Shown: positions 17,887 to 26,799, numbered from the stretch's first letter. The stretch is DNA of 64,000 nt from Caloramator quimbayensis (GCF_900167605.1 NZ_FUYH01000009.1:57819-121818); one strand, 5' to 3'. The notes: a model not told the origin generated them from the letters alone. Numbers and translations are program-made.

Positions 17887-19248
17887 TTATCCAACAAGAA
17901 GCTTATCCTCTGGATATTTTATGTTTGAATTTGCAACCTGAGCTTTCCTTGCAAAGGCAAGGGTTAGTGTAAGCGGTCCTACTCTTCCTGAATACATAGT
18001 AAGTATTATTATTATCTTTCCTATTATATTAAGCCTTGTAGTTAGTCCAAGAGAAAGTCCAACTGTACCAAAGGCTGATGTTGCTTCATATAAGAATTCA
18101 ACAAAATCTCCATCTTGAGTTATTGAAAGAACCATGGTTGTTAGAATTACAAGACCAAAAGCAATAATTATTATTGCTAATGCCCTGTATACAAGGGAGC
18201 GCCCTATTCTCTTTTTAAATATTTCAGTATCCTCTCTGCCTCTTATTACTGAAATTACAGTCATAAATAAAAGTGTGAAGGTTGATGTTTTTATTCCTCC
18301 TCCCGTTGAACCAGGAGAAGCTCCTATAAACATAAGTATTATAGTTAAAAACTTGCCAGCTGTTGTCATATCCGATGTTGATATAGTATTAAAGCCTGCT
18401 GTTCTTGGTGTTATTGATGCAAAAACACTCGCAAGAACTTTTCCTTTAAAACTGAGAGCTCCCATAGTTTTAGGGTTAGCATATTCAAGAAGGAAAAATA
18501 ATACTGCACCGGATAGAATAAGAAGTGCTGTAGTTGTAAGCACTACTTTAGTATGAAGGGACAACCTTTTAAATCCTCTGTTATTTATAACTTCTGTAAT
18601 AACTGCAAAACCTATACCTCCAATTACAATTAAAGCACATATCGTCAGGTTTAGAGTTACATTTTCAGCATATGGTGTTAAGCTCTTAAAATCACCGATA
18701 AGGTCAAATCCTGCATTACAAAAGGCTGAAACGGAATGAAATATACCATAATATATGCCCTTTGAAATGCCATATTGTGGTATAAACTGCGTCATAAGGA
18801 TTAGTGCCCCAACGCCTTCTATAGCAAAGGTTATACCCATAACATAGAGCATAAGTCTTACCATTCCCTGTATGTTAAAGGCATTAAATGCCTCCTGCAT
18901 TATGAGCCTCTCTTTAAGAGATATCCTTCTTCCAAGTATTACTGCAAAAAAAGTTGCAAAGGTCATAAACCCAAGTCCGCCTGTTTCTATTAAAAGCATT
19001 ATTATTATCTGGCCAAAGGTTGACCAGTATGTTCCTGTATCTAAAGTTACAAGCCCCGTAACACAAACTGCGGAGGTGGATGTAAAAAGGCAGTCTATAA
19101 AAGGAGTAAATTTACCCTCTGCCGAGGATATAGGCAGACATAAAAGAAGAGCTCCTATTAATATAACTGCTGCAAATCCCAATGCAAGTATCTGGACAGG
19201 TTCAAGCTTTATAAACTTTAATTTGCCTGCCTCTTCCTTTATAAGCAT
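17887..19248 (-). CDS. ktrB: KtrB-type potassium/sodium uptake channel subunit
   Basis: A 453-residue integral membrane protein of the TrkH/KtrB superfamily with four membrane-pore-membrane repeats. The four selectivity-filter segments are visible, each with its glycine: TSTSAVCVTG (about 60), SAFCNAGFDLIG (about 175), ITPRTAGFNTIS (about 275) and ATSAFGTVGLSLG (about 385). SPGSTGGGIKT marks the intramembrane gate loop of M3. Short cytoplasmic N-terminus. SD CAGGAGG. Paired with ktrA, forming the complete Ktr system. Confidence 0.95.
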   Translation of the reverse strand: MLIKEEAGKLKFIKLEPVQILALGFAAVILIGALLLCLPISSAEGKFTPFIDCLFTSTSAVCVTGLVTLDTGTYWSTFGQIIIMLLIETGGLGFMTFATFFAVILGRRISLKERLIMQEAFNAFNIQGMVRLMLYVMGITFAIEGVGALILMTQFIPQYGISKGIYYGIFHSVSAFCNAGFDLIGDFKSLTPYAENVTLNLTICALIVIGGIGFAVITEVINNRGFKRLSLHTKVVLTTTALLILSGAVLFFLLEYANPKTMGALSFKGKVLASVFASITPRTAGFNTISTSDMTTAGKFLTIILMFIGASPGSTGGGIKTSTFTLLFMTVISVIRGREDTEIFKKRIGRSLVYRALAIIIIAFGLVILTTMVLSITQDGDFVEFLYEATSAFGTVGLSLGLTTRLNIIGKIIIILTMYSGRVGPLTLTLAFARKAQVANSNIKYPEDKLLVG

Positions 19249-19315
19249 ATTATTACCTCCTGAAAAAAATTGCCCATATCATATCTTATTTTATCACTTT
19301 ATGTACAGAAAGCAA

Positions 19316-19337
19316 AGAGACCTGTCAAACAGGCCTC
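19316..19337 (-). terminator. Terminator of infC-rpmI-rplT
   Basis: Minus strand: GAGGCCTG, loop TTTGA, CAGGTCTC, then TTTGCTTTC, starting 7 nt after the rplT stop codon. Eight-pair stem with one G:T pair. Confidence 0.8.
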
Positions 19338-19343
19338 AGTAAA

Positions 19344-19703
19344 TTATGCATTAAGCTTTTCCTTTGCTATGTTAACAAGCTCAGTAAATGCTGCTTCATC
19401 GTTAACAGCTATATCTGCAAGCATCTTTCTGTTAATATCAACGCCTGCAAGCTTAAGTCCATTTATAAGCTTAGAATATGAAAGACCATTAGCTCTTGCT
19501 GCAGCATTTATTCTTGCTATCCAAAGCTTTCTAAAATCTCTCTTTTTAAGCTTTCTTCCCTTATATGCATTATTTAATGCTCTCATTACCGCTTCTTTTG
19601 CGATTCTGTAGAGCTTGCTCTTTCCACCATAATATCCCTTTGCAAGTTTCATTATCTTTCTGCGTTTTTTATGTGCATGAACTGCTCTTTTTACTCTTGC
19701 CAT
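19344..19703 (-). CDS. rplT: 50S ribosomal protein L20
   Basis: A 119-residue L20, an early 50S assembly protein that also represses its own operon by binding the leader mRNA. Seen: [40 protein letters not shown] and [20 protein letters not shown]; highly basic N-terminal extension and compact C-terminal RNA-binding domain. Normal length. SD AAGGAGGG. Last gene of the infC operon. Confidence 0.98.
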   Translation of the reverse strand: MARVKRAVHAHKKRRKIMKLAKGYYGGKSKLYRIAKEAVMRALNNAYKGRKLKKRDFRKLWIARINAAARANGLSYSKLINGLKLAGVDINRKMLADIAVNDEAAFTELVNIAKEKLNA

Positions 19704-19727
19704 AATATTCCCTCCTTCTCTTACTTA

Positions 19728-19925
19728 TTATAGATAAGGTAATAACTTCCTTATCTTGCTTGCTTCTACTGTATTTACATAAGTACCTTTTCTTAAATTT
19801 CTCTTTCTCTTTGAGCTCTTCTTAGTTAATATGTGGCTGTGATATGCATGAGCTCTCTTGAATTTACCACTTGCAGTCTTTCTATATCTTTTAGCTGCAC
19901 CCTTATGGGATTTCATTTTTGGCAT
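19728..19925 (-). CDS. rpmI: 50S ribosomal protein L35
   Basis: A 65-residue L35. The sequence [20 protein letters not shown] is the family hallmark, followed by the basic [19 protein letters not shown] and a C-terminal KLLPYL. Normal length. SD GAGGAGG. It lies between infC and rplT, the standard order. Confidence 0.98.
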   Translation of the reverse strand: MPKMKSHKGAAKRYRKTASGKFKRAHAYHSHILTKKSSKRKRNLRKGTYVNTVEASKIRKLLPYL

Positions 19926-19949
19926 AATATTTCCTCCTCTCTTAATCCA

Positions 19950-20459
19950 TCACTTCTTTGGACTTAAAATCATTATCATATTTCTTCCTTCAAGTTTTGG
20001 TTCTTTTTCTATTAAACTCACTTCTTCAAGCTTCTTTGCAAAATCGTGAAGAATCTTCTCTCCAAAGTGAGTATAATCTGCTTCTCTGCCGCGGAATCTA
20101 ACAGTTACCTTGACCTTATCTCCGTCTCTTAAGAACTTCTCTGCATTTCTTGCCTTGACATTAACATCGTGCTCTTCAATCACTGGACTTAATCGTACTT
20201 CCTTTACGTTAATAACCTTCTGTTTCTTTTTAGCTTCCTTTTCTTTCTTTTGAAGTTCGTAGACGAATTTTCCATAGTCCATGATTTTGCATACAGGCGG
20301 TTTTGCCTGAGGTGCAATCATAACAAGGTCAAGCTGTTTTGATTCTGCAATTTGAAGGGCTTCTTTTGATGACATAATGCCAAGCTGGCCGCCTTCGCTG
20401 TCGATTACCCTTATTTCCCTTTCACGAATTTCTTCGTTAATTAAATGTTGTTTACTAAT
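19950..20459 (-). CDS. infC: Translation initiation factor IF-3 (AUU start)
   Basis: A 169-residue IF-3, which checks the initiator tRNA-start codon match on the 30S subunit. N-domain about 1-75 ([20 protein letters not shown], then [17 protein letters not shown]), basic linker ([13 protein letters not shown]), C-domain about 85-169 ([20 protein letters not shown]). The start is ATT at 20457-20459, 5 nt after GGGAGGTG, the rare initiation codon by which IF-3 limits its own synthesis. A longer ATG frame to 20513 would include the leader terminator and is rejected. Confidence 0.96.
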   Translation of the reverse strand: MSKQHLINEEIREREIRVIDSEGGQLGIMSSKEALQIAESKQLDLVMIAPQAKPPVCKIMDYGKFVYELQKKEKEAKKKQKVINVKEVRLSPVIEEHDVNVKARNAEKFLRDGDKVKVTVRFRGREADYTHFGEKILHDFAKKLEEVSLIEKEPKLEGRNMIMILSPKK

Positions 20460-20494
20460 AACATTCACCTCCCAAAATTTTGGAACAAAGGCAT

Positions 20495-20605
20495 ATAAAA
20501 AGCGGATGGACATACTCCATCCGCAAAATCTCTAAAAAAAGAACCTTTGCAAACCTTACGAGCTATAGCTGTAAGGTGAGAAGCGGATGGCTTCTTCTTA
20601 ACATT
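20495..20605 (-). ncRNA. L20-type leader of infC-rpmI-rplT
   Basis: Known Firmicutes infC operons are repressed by L20 binding a leader that chooses between an antiterminator and a terminator. Here, minus strand: AGCCATCCGCTT at about 20582-20593 can pair with GCGGATGG of the terminator stem; CCTTAC..GTAAGG forms a separate hairpin (about 20555-20577); and the terminator GCGGATGGA / TCCATCCGC (20502-20524) ends in TTTTT. The mutually exclusive pairings are exactly those of an attenuator. Confidence 0.85.
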
Positions 20606-20608
20606 GAT

Positions 20609-20637
20609 ACTATATCATATATATTATGGCCTGTCAA
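20609..20637 (-). promoter_or_regulatory. SigA-type promoter of infC operon
   Basis: Minus strand: TTGACA, 17-nt spacer, TATAGT, directly upstream of the L20-type leader and 11 nt beyond the thrS stop codon. Confidence 0.85.
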
Positions 20638-20647
20638 GGAAATATTA

Positions 20648-22561
20648 TCAGATGTTGCTTATTTTTTTATCTATTTCTTCTTTTATTTTTTCTATAAAGG
20701 CATCAAATTCCATGCTGCCTAAATCTCCTTCTTTTCTTGACCTTACAGATACGTTTCCTGCTTCAACTTCCTTGTCGCCAAGTATTATCATGTATGGTGT
20801 CTTTTCAAGCTGAGCTTCTCTTATTTTGTAACCTATCTTTTCATTTCTAAGGTCAAGCTCAACCCTAATTTCCATATCCTTTAGTTTTGCCTCAAGCTGC
20901 TTTGCGTATTCGTTTGCTCTGTCAGTTACAGGAAGTATTTTAACCTGAACTGGTGAGAGCCATGTTGGGAATGCCCCTGCATACTGCTCAATGAGTATTC
21001 CTATAAATCTTTCTATACTTCCAAATATTGTTCTGTGTACCATAACTGGTCTATGCTTTTCTCCATCTTCTCCTATATAGTTTAAGTCGAATCTCTCAGG
21101 CATTTGGAAGTCGAGCTGTATAGTTCCGCACTGCCATGTTCTTCCTATGCAGTCCTTAAGATGGAAGTCTATCTTTGGGCCATAAAAGGCTCCGTCTCCC
21201 TCGTTAACCTTATAATCGAGCTTTGCAGCCTCGAGGGCTTCTCTTAGAGAATTTGTTGCATGTTCCCAATCTTCATCGCTTCCCATTGAATTTTCAGGCC
21301 TTGTTGAAAGCTCAACGTGATATTCAAATCCAAAAAGTTTATATACATAATCTGTAAGATTTATAACACCTAAAACTTCATCCTTTATTTGTGCTGGAGT
21401 CATAAATATGTGAGCATCATCCTGAGTAAAGCATCTAACTCTCATAAGACCATGAAGTGCACCTGATATCTCATGGCGGTGAACAAGTCCAAGCTCTCCC
21501 ATCCTTAAAGGAAGTTCTCTGTAGCTGTGCATTGAGTTTTTATATACGAGTATTCCTCCAGGGCAGTTCATAGGTTTTATAGCATAATCCATTTCATCTA
21601 TCTTTGTGAAGTACATGTTTTCTTTATAGTGATCCCAATGTCCTGATTGATGCCAAAGGGCTTCGTTTAATATTATAGGAGTCTTTATTTCCTTATAGCC
21701 CCTTCTTGTATGTTCCTTTCTCCAAAAGTCCTCAAGCATATTTCTAACAACCATTCCCTTTGGATGGAAGAATGGGAATCCAGGTCCTTCTTCATGTATT
21801 GAGAATAAATCGAGTTCTTTTCCGAGCTTTCTGTGGTCTCTCTTTTTAGCTTCTTCAAGCATTTTTAAGTAATCTTCAAGCTCGCTCTTTTTTGTAAAGG
21901 CAGTTCCATATACCCTTTGAAGCATCTTGTTTTTCTCATCGCCTCTCCAGTAAGCACCTGCAACGGATAAAAGCTTAACAGCCTTAACCCTTCCTGTTGA
22001 TAAAACGTGAGGTCCTGCACAAAGGTCAGTAAATTCTCCCTGCTTGTAGAAGGAAATAACTGCATCTTCAGGCAAATCTTTTATAAGTTCAACCTTATAG
22101 GATTCTCCTAAATCCTCCATAAACTTTATTGCCTCTATTCGTGGAAGTTCAAATCTTTCAAGGCTTAAATCCTCTTTTATTATTTTTTCCATTTCCTTTT
22201 CAATAGTTTCAAGCATTTCAGGAGTTATTGAAAAATCAGCATCAAAATCATAGTAAAATCCTGTATCAATAGCAGGTCCTATTGCAAGCTTAACCTTTGG
22301 ATATAGCCTTTTTACAGCCTGTGCAAGTATATGGGATGCAGTATGTCTTAAAGTCCATCTTCCATCTTCATCATCAAAGGTTAAAACCTCTATACTGCAG
22401 TCATTTTTTATTTCAGTCATAAGGTCAAAAACTTCTCCATCGATTTTTACAGCCATAGCTGCCTTATAAAGTCCCATTCCTATTTTCTTAACAACTTCTT
22501 CTGCTTTTACAGGCCCCTCAAATTCAAGAACCTTCCCGTCCTTTAAAGTTACCTTTATCAT
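20648..22561 (-). CDS. thrS: Threonine-tRNA ligase
   Basis: A 637-residue class II synthetase. Domains: N-terminal TGS about 1-62; SAD editing domain about 65-225 (RHTASHILAQAVKRLYP, the zinc-type HxxxH, and CAGPHVLSTG); catalytic core about 240-530 with the zinc-site Cys in AIKPMNCPGG, motif 2 RVRCFTQDDAHIF and motif 3 VMVHRTIFGSIERFIGILIE; C-terminal anticodon-binding domain from about 540 (PVQVKILPVTDRANEYAKQL). Full length. SD GAAAGGAGAG. Single-gene T-box unit upstream of infC. Confidence 0.98.
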   Translation of the reverse strand: MIKVTLKDGKVLEFEGPVKAEEVVKKIGMGLYKAAMAVKIDGEVFDLMTEIKNDCSIEVLTFDDEDGRWTLRHTASHILAQAVKRLYPKVKLAIGPAIDTGFYYDFDADFSITPEMLETIEKEMEKIIKEDLSLERFELPRIEAIKFMEDLGESYKVELIKDLPEDAVISFYKQGEFTDLCAGPHVLSTGRVKAVKLLSVAGAYWRGDEKNKMLQRVYGTAFTKKSELEDYLKMLEEAKKRDHRKLGKELDLFSIHEEGPGFPFFHPKGMVVRNMLEDFWRKEHTRRGYKEIKTPIILNEALWHQSGHWDHYKENMYFTKIDEMDYAIKPMNCPGGILVYKNSMHSYRELPLRMGELGLVHRHEISGALHGLMRVRCFTQDDAHIFMTPAQIKDEVLGVINLTDYVYKLFGFEYHVELSTRPENSMGSDEDWEHATNSLREALEAAKLDYKVNEGDGAFYGPKIDFHLKDCIGRTWQCGTIQLDFQMPERFDLNYIGEDGEKHRPVMVHRTIFGSIERFIGILIEQYAGAFPTWLSPVQVKILPVTDRANEYAKQLEAKLKDMEIRVELDLRNEKIGYKIREAQLEKTPYMIILGDKEVEAGNVSVRSRKEGDLGSMEFDAFIEKIKEEIDKKISNI

Positions 22562-22589
22562 TTTTTACTCTCCTTTCGAACAAAAAATA

Positions 22590-22815
22590 AAAAATCCCAT
22601 CCACAAAGGGACGAGATTAAATCCCGCGGTTCCACCCAAATTGGCAAAGCCCACTTAATGCATTAACGCTGCGAACGCCTCTCCCTACTGAATTCAGGAT
22701 GGAGCTTTTGGGTGGTCTTCAATTCACTATGTTAAGGAAGACTTGCAGCCTTTGGACTTCCCTCTCTAATAACAATCATGAATTTACTAGTCCCAGTCAT
22801 AGCTTTTAACTTCTT
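22590..22815 (-). promoter_or_regulatory. T-box leader (Thr) of thrS
   Basis: Minus strand: conserved GGGTGGAACCGCGGG at about 22622-22638, then a terminator hairpin AATCTCGTCC / GGATGGGATT (22593-22618) and TTTTTTATTTT. Stem I contains GAAG-ACC-ACC with the ACC at 22714-22716 in specifier position, a Thr codon. Stem I starts shortly after the promoter at 22823-22851. Confidence 0.94.
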
Positions 22816-22822
22816 TGGTGAT

Positions 22823-22851
22823 ATTTTATAATTATTTCAATCATTTGTCAA
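22823..22851 (-). promoter_or_regulatory. SigA-type promoter of thrS
   Basis: Minus strand: TTGACA, 17-nt spacer, TAAAAT, immediately upstream of the Thr T-box leader. Confidence 0.8.
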
Positions 22852-22858
22852 CAACAAT

Positions 22859-23785
22859 TTAAAGCTCAGGCTTTTGTGATTTAACAGCTGACTTAAATGG
22901 CTTACACATATCGCATCCAGAGCAGAAATTCAGCTTATCGAGAAATATGCTTTTTATAGTTTCAATCGTTTCCTCGCACTGTGCATTTTCAGCTCCATGA
23001 ATTAGTATTTTTTTAGGAGCACAGGTTATAAGAGCACTTATAAGCATATCATGCTTATTTATTTCTCCTTTAAGATTGTCTATATCAAAATCTTCAAAGA
23101 ACTCCTTTGTAATGTTGCTCCCTTTCTCATCCTCTATAATATACTCTCCCTTTTCATTTATTATTATATTTATTAAATCATACTTGCTCTCCTGTATTTC
23201 AACGAAATACTTTAAAAGCTTTATAAACTCGCTGTATTCTTTTTCTAAAACATACTCCTCAACAACCCCGTCAACTATTACTTTAAGTTCTGTACTCATC
23301 TCCTTTAATCTAAAGGTTATAAACCCATCAAGTATTATCTCGGTACTTTCCTGCAAAAACTCCTCAATCTTTTTTATCATACTGTTTTTTCTATTAATAG
23401 TCGTTAATATATTTTCTGTATTAATAACTCCAAGCCCCATAACAACTGACATGCATCTTTTTTTTATTTCGTTTAAATCTTCACTGCTTAGATAGCTGTA
23501 GTTTTCTTTTATGATTTTATCTATTAAAGACAGTTCATATTCCTTTGAGATGAAATCGTATATTATATTTGAAGCATAAAGATAAAACATATCTCGGTAG
23601 TCATCGAATAACTTAATGTCATTCTCACTATCTCTAAGTATACATTTTATATTATGCATGTTTCCTATATCGTTTTCTACAATAGCAATATTCATCCCCT
23701 TATCCTTGAAAAACCTGCATAAGTCTGAAAGGCCGCTGTATATGTCCCTGCTTTTTTTGTTATATCCTATCGACAGGAGAATCAA
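22859..23785 (-). CDS. ytxC: YtxC-like sporulation protein (TTG start)
   Basis: A 308-residue protein of the YtxC family, a spore-former group of unknown biochemistry. Seen: a mixed alpha/beta N-terminus (ILLSIGYNKKSRDIYSGLSDL), the central helical IIYDFISKEYELSLIDKIIK and CMSVVMGLG, and a C-terminus with paired cysteines (CSGCDMCKPF) not needed in most relatives, which may bind metal. It sits upstream of thrS as in B. subtilis, which supports the name. The TTG start at 23785 is 9 nt after GGGAG; a closer ATG is out of frame. Confidence 0.75.
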   Translation of the reverse strand: MILLSIGYNKKSRDIYSGLSDLCRFFKDKGMNIAIVENDIGNMHNIKCILRDSENDIKLFDDYRDMFYLYASNIIYDFISKEYELSLIDKIIKENYSYLSSEDLNEIKKRCMSVVMGLGVINTENILTTINRKNSMIKKIEEFLQESTEIILDGFITFRLKEMSTELKVIVDGVVEEYVLEKEYSEFIKLLKYFVEIQESKYDLINIIINEKGEYIIEDEKGSNITKEFFEDFDIDNLKGEINKHDMLISALITCAPKKILIHGAENAQCEETIETIKSIFLDKLNFCSGCDMCKPFKSAVKSQKPEL

Positions 23786-23844
23786 GCATTATCACTCCCT
23801 TCAACAATAGTATATGTGCTCAATTAAATGCTATACAGGAAAAA

Positions 23845-24618
23845 TTATTGCATTAATATACTATATTCCTTTAAAGGTATTAATGTCCCCAGGTCAACCA
23901 TCTTATTTTCACTTAAATTTATTATTTTTTTCCTATTTTTTAACAAAAACAAATATATTTTATCATAATCTGGATGAAGCTTTGCGTTTCCAAAGAAAGC
24001 TATTTTATCTTTTGACAGTTTTCCCGAGGCACCACCAATAAAACCATAGCTAAAGTTGAATAAATCTATATATCCTGGAGTAATAATAAGATTGTCTATA
24101 TCATATTTATCTAATTTTTCCTTGATTCCTCTATCAAAGGTAATAACTGCATTATTATCAGCAATGCATAATGAGCATTTAGCATAACCCTGCTTTATAT
24201 CTATTAAATTAAGATTTCTTTTTTCAGCTTCTTCAAGGAGGACTTCATCAGTGTGTTTTTTATTACAGAATAAAAAATTTCCTATTCTTGCTGCATTATA
24301 TGCTATATCAAAGGGATACTTTTCCGATAGTTTTTTTTTACCAAATATAATATTAAAGCCTTCATCCTCAAGCTGATAAATAATTGAGTTATCTGTATCC
24401 GGAGCTGCAACTATATCCCTTCCTCCAATATGATGAAGCATTATATCAGGGTGATAGGATATAGCATCATAAAGATTTTTTATTTTTTTCGTTTTTATAA
24501 GCTTTATATTCATACCATAAAGAATCTTCTCCATGTCGCAGGGTATTCTCCCGTCGACAACAGCAAGGCTTATATTATTTTCAGGAAGATTGGGTATTTC
24601 TACGTAATTTTCCATCAT
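23845..24618 (-). CDS. DUF6873-type protein, amidinotransferase/deiminase-like fold
   Basis: A 257-residue conserved clostridial protein that looks like DUF6873, a group assigned to the guanidino-modifying-enzyme (GME) fold. Seen: DGRIPCDMEKILYGMNIKLI, DIMLHHIGGRDIVAAPD, GYAKCSLCIADNNAVITFDR and GFIGGASGKLSKDKIAFFGN; this Cys- and His-containing pattern recalls the catalytic sites of GME enzymes, but no activity can be claimed. It overlaps the 3' end of the MFS gene by about 38 bp, so it is translationally coupled. Either of two adjacent ATG codons may start it; GGAGAG is upstream. Confidence 0.7.
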   Translation of the reverse strand: MMENYVEIPNLPENNISLAVVDGRIPCDMEKILYGMNIKLIKTKKIKNLYDAISYHPDIMLHHIGGRDIVAAPDTDNSIIYQLEDEGFNIIFGKKKLSEKYPFDIAYNAARIGNFLFCNKKHTDEVLLEEAEKRNLNLIDIKQGYAKCSLCIADNNAVITFDRGIKEKLDKYDIDNLIITPGYIDLFNFSYGFIGGASGKLSKDKIAFFGNAKLHPDYDKIYLFLLKNRKKIINLSENKMVDLGTLIPLKEYSILMQ

Positions 24619-25834
24619 TCAATTCTCTCCTTCTTGAAAAAAGCAGCAAAAATCCCATAAATCCAATGATTCCGCTTATTATAAATGCGTTGTTTGTTCC
24701 TAAAAACTTTGAAACAGTTCCTGCATATAAGCTGCCTACAGGTACAAGTCCTCCAAATACAAGTGAATATACGCTCATTATCCTCCCCCTCATTTCATCA
24801 GGGGAATAGTATTGAAGCACGCTGTTTGACGTGGTAGTAAACATAATCATAAAAAAGCCGCAGACAGCTAAGGATAATAGGGCATAATGATAATTAGTAA
24901 TTAATCCTGTAATTATTAAAGATGCTGAAAGCCCGAAGGAACCTATTAACTGATATAAAAATGCTCTTTCTTTTTTGCCCTTTGCCGCAACTGTAAGGGC
25001 GCTTATTAAAGCACCGAGGCCAAGGCTTGACAGGAGCATTCCAAAGGCCTTTTCGCTAAGATGAAGAACATCCTTAGTATATGGTGGAACAAGTATATTA
25101 AAGTTTATGCAAAAGGTAGGGATTATAGCAGTAGATATTATAGTATATAATAGCCTTGGAGTTTTTCTTATATACTTTAGTCCTTCTATTATCTCTTTTC
25201 TTGGGTTTATTATGTCCTTTTTTGAAGCTTTATCCTCCATTTTCATCATAAAAAGTCCAATTATAACTGCAATAAAGCTTACAGCGTTTAAAAAGAAACA
25301 CCATCTTACCCCAAGATCAGCCATTATCCTTCCTGCAACAGCAGGGCCTATAAGCCTTGCACCGTTAAAAGCAGCAGAGTTGAGAGCTATTGCATTTAAA
25401 AGATGTGCTCTTCCTTCAACCATCTCAACAACAAAGGCCTGCCTTGCTGGGTTGTCAAAGGTTTGAACCGTTCCAATGCAGAATAAAATAAGAAGTATTA
25501 GAAAATAGTTAGTCTTATTAAAGAAAACCATAAAAAACAGTAAAAAAGCAGCTATAAGCTGAAAAGTCTGCGTTGCTATTATTATTTTTCTCTTTGGATA
25601 TTTTTCAATAACAAGACCTGCATAAAGAGAAAACAAAAACAGAGGAGTAAATTGAACTGCACTCATAAGACCAAGAAGGAATCTGTCATTGGTTATTGAA
25701 TAAACAAGCCAGTTTAGAGCAGCGTTTTGCATCCAGCTGCCAATAAGGGAAATTACTTGTCCAGTCCAAAACAATTTGAAATTTCTATGAGTAAAGGCTG
25801 GATAATATTCCCTTAATTTGTGTTTAACATTCAT
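24581..25834 (-). CDS. MFS transporter (MFS_3/EntS-like)
   Basis: A 417-residue integral membrane protein with twelve predicted spans. The family includes exporters such as EntS and macrolide pumps. Seen: FKLFWTGQVISLIGSWMQNA at residues about 19-38, GLVIEKYPKRKIII (motif A, loop 2-3), QTFDNPARQAFVVEMVEG in loop 4-5, a basic central loop (about 190-215), and the second motif-A-like YSPDEMRGRIMSVYSL. All are typical of the MFS_3 group. The substrate is unknown. It is first of a two-gene operon with the DUF6873-type protein. SD GGTGGTG. Confidence 0.88.
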   Translation of the reverse strand: MNVKHKLREYYPAFTHRNFKLFWTGQVISLIGSWMQNAALNWLVYSITNDRFLLGLMSAVQFTPLFLFSLYAGLVIEKYPKRKIIIATQTFQLIAAFLLFFMVFFNKTNYFLILLILFCIGTVQTFDNPARQAFVVEMVEGRAHLLNAIALNSAAFNGARLIGPAVAGRIMADLGVRWCFFLNAVSFIAVIIGLFMMKMEDKASKKDIINPRKEIIEGLKYIRKTPRLLYTIISTAIIPTFCINFNILVPPYTKDVLHLSEKAFGMLLSSLGLGALISALTVAAKGKKERAFLYQLIGSFGLSASLIITGLITNYHYALLSLAVCGFFMIMFTTTSNSVLQYYSPDEMRGRIMSVYSLVFGGLVPVGSLYAGTVSKFLGTNNAFIISGIIGFMGFLLLFSRRRELNDGKLRRNTQSS

Positions 25835-25931
25835 TTAACACCACCCCAATAACATCTTAAACCAATTTTTTAAAATGTACAAGCTAAAACAGCATTTATT
25901 GAGTTTATGGAGACGGTTAGTGTGAAAAAGT

Positions 25932-25957
25932 TTCCTCCCAATTAACAAGTGACAAAC
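25932..25957 (-). repeat. Dispersed 28-bp repeat, copy C
   Basis: Reverse-complement copy of the 7895 repeat with about three mismatches. It is the loop region of a local hairpin: GAAAAAGTTT before it pairs with AAACTTTTTC after it. A direct repeat of copy D about 700 bp away. Confidence 0.7.
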
Positions 25958-26040
25958 TTTTTCATGCCGTCGTTGTGGCTATTTTTAGTCATGCCCTGTT
26001 AGTGTGAAAATGTCACATTACAAAAAGGAAAAAAGTACAA

Positions 26041-26202
26041 GCCAGGGGACGGTTACTTATTTGCTACAACTTTTTATTTATATGATTTCATTGAGAAAGC
26101 AAACATTTAATTTGAAATCACTACTTCTATACCCCTATAACTTTTTCAAAAGCTTGTCCTAATTGTGTGTGAAATATAAACAATAAGTAACTGTCCCTCA
26201 GC
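26041..26202. repeat. 162-bp inverted-repeat element (MITE-like)
   Basis: Left end GCCAGGGGACGGTTACTTAT and right end, read in reverse, GCTGAGGGACAGTTACTTAT match at 17 of 22 positions. The interior has no coding capacity. The GGGACGGTT core recurs at 25911 (GAGACGGTTAGTG), and ACTGTCCCT recurs at 7245 beside repeat copy A. Comparable GGGGACGGTT-type ends are common among repeats in clostridial genomes (general knowledge). Confidence 0.6.
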
Positions 26203-26251
26203 TTTTTGCACAAAAAAATAGACTAAGGATATATTCCTTAGTTTTAATTAT

Positions 26252-26566
26252 TTATTTTACTGCCTTTAGTCTTGCTATATCAACCCAATTATTTGCTGTA
26301 GCCTCTTCTACTCTGTTTAAATCTCTTTTTATAGATTCTATCTGTCCCTTAATGTATGCTATATCATTAAACATAACATCATGTTCAGCCTTATTAACCT
26401 GAGCACTATGTTCTAAGGCTCTTAATATTTGAGTATGTTCATCTAATCTTGCATTCACTTGCTTAAACTGCTCATTCACTTGCTTAAACTGCTCATTCAC
26501 TTGCTTAAACTGCTCGCTTACTTCCTTTTTAAACTCCATAAGAAATTCCATAACTTCTTTTTCCAT
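26252..26566 (-). CDS. Small coiled-coil protein with heptad repeats, 104 residues
   Basis: Not recognised by function. Residues about 10-40 hold three exact tandem heptads EQFKQVN encoded by 21-bp repeats (26457-26515), followed by VNARLDEHTQILRALEHSAQ and IKGQIESIKRDLNRVEEATA; the whole protein is a coiled coil, probably an oligomer. Similar short proteins occur widely in Clostridia and near mobile elements. Start ATG 26566 with GCGAGGTGAT upstream; a TTG five codons earlier is not needed. The 21-bp units are identical, so copy number may vary between strains. It lies between repeat copies C and D. Confidence 0.72.
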   Translation of the reverse strand: MEKEVMEFLMEFKKEVSEQFKQVNEQFKQVNEQFKQVNARLDEHTQILRALEHSAQVNKAEHDVMFNDIAYIKGQIESIKRDLNRVEEATANNWVDIARLKAVK

Positions 26567-26630
26567 AATATCACCTCGCAAATATATTTTATCACAAATT
26601 GGTTTTTAATCAAAGATATATTGCTAAAAA

Positions 26631-26658
26631 AGTGCCACCCAATTGACAAGTGACAAAC
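26631..26658 (-). repeat. Dispersed 28-bp repeat, copy D
   Basis: Exact reverse complement of copy B at 7895-7922 over 28 bases. It lies 64 nt upstream of the coiled-coil gene's start, just beyond the tRNA operon terminator. Confidence 0.8.
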
Positions 26659-26684
26659 CTATTGACAAAGAGCCAAAATTTTTA

Positions 26685-26713
26685 AAGCCTGTAATCATTA
26701 AGATTACAGGCTT
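26685..26713 (-). terminator. Terminator of the tRNA operon
   Basis: Minus strand: AAGCCTGTAATC, loop TTAAT, GATTACAGGCTT, then TAAAAATTTT. The 12-bp perfect stem begins 6 nt after the tRNA-Cys CCA end. Confidence 0.85.
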
Positions 26714-26718
26714 ATCTT

Positions 26719-26793
<75 letters not shown>

Positions 26794-26799
26794 ACAATA

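Noticed and set aside
26457..26515. Possible CRISPR-like tandem repeats
   Set aside because: Units are 21 bp, adjacent without spacers and in frame inside a coiled-coil gene.
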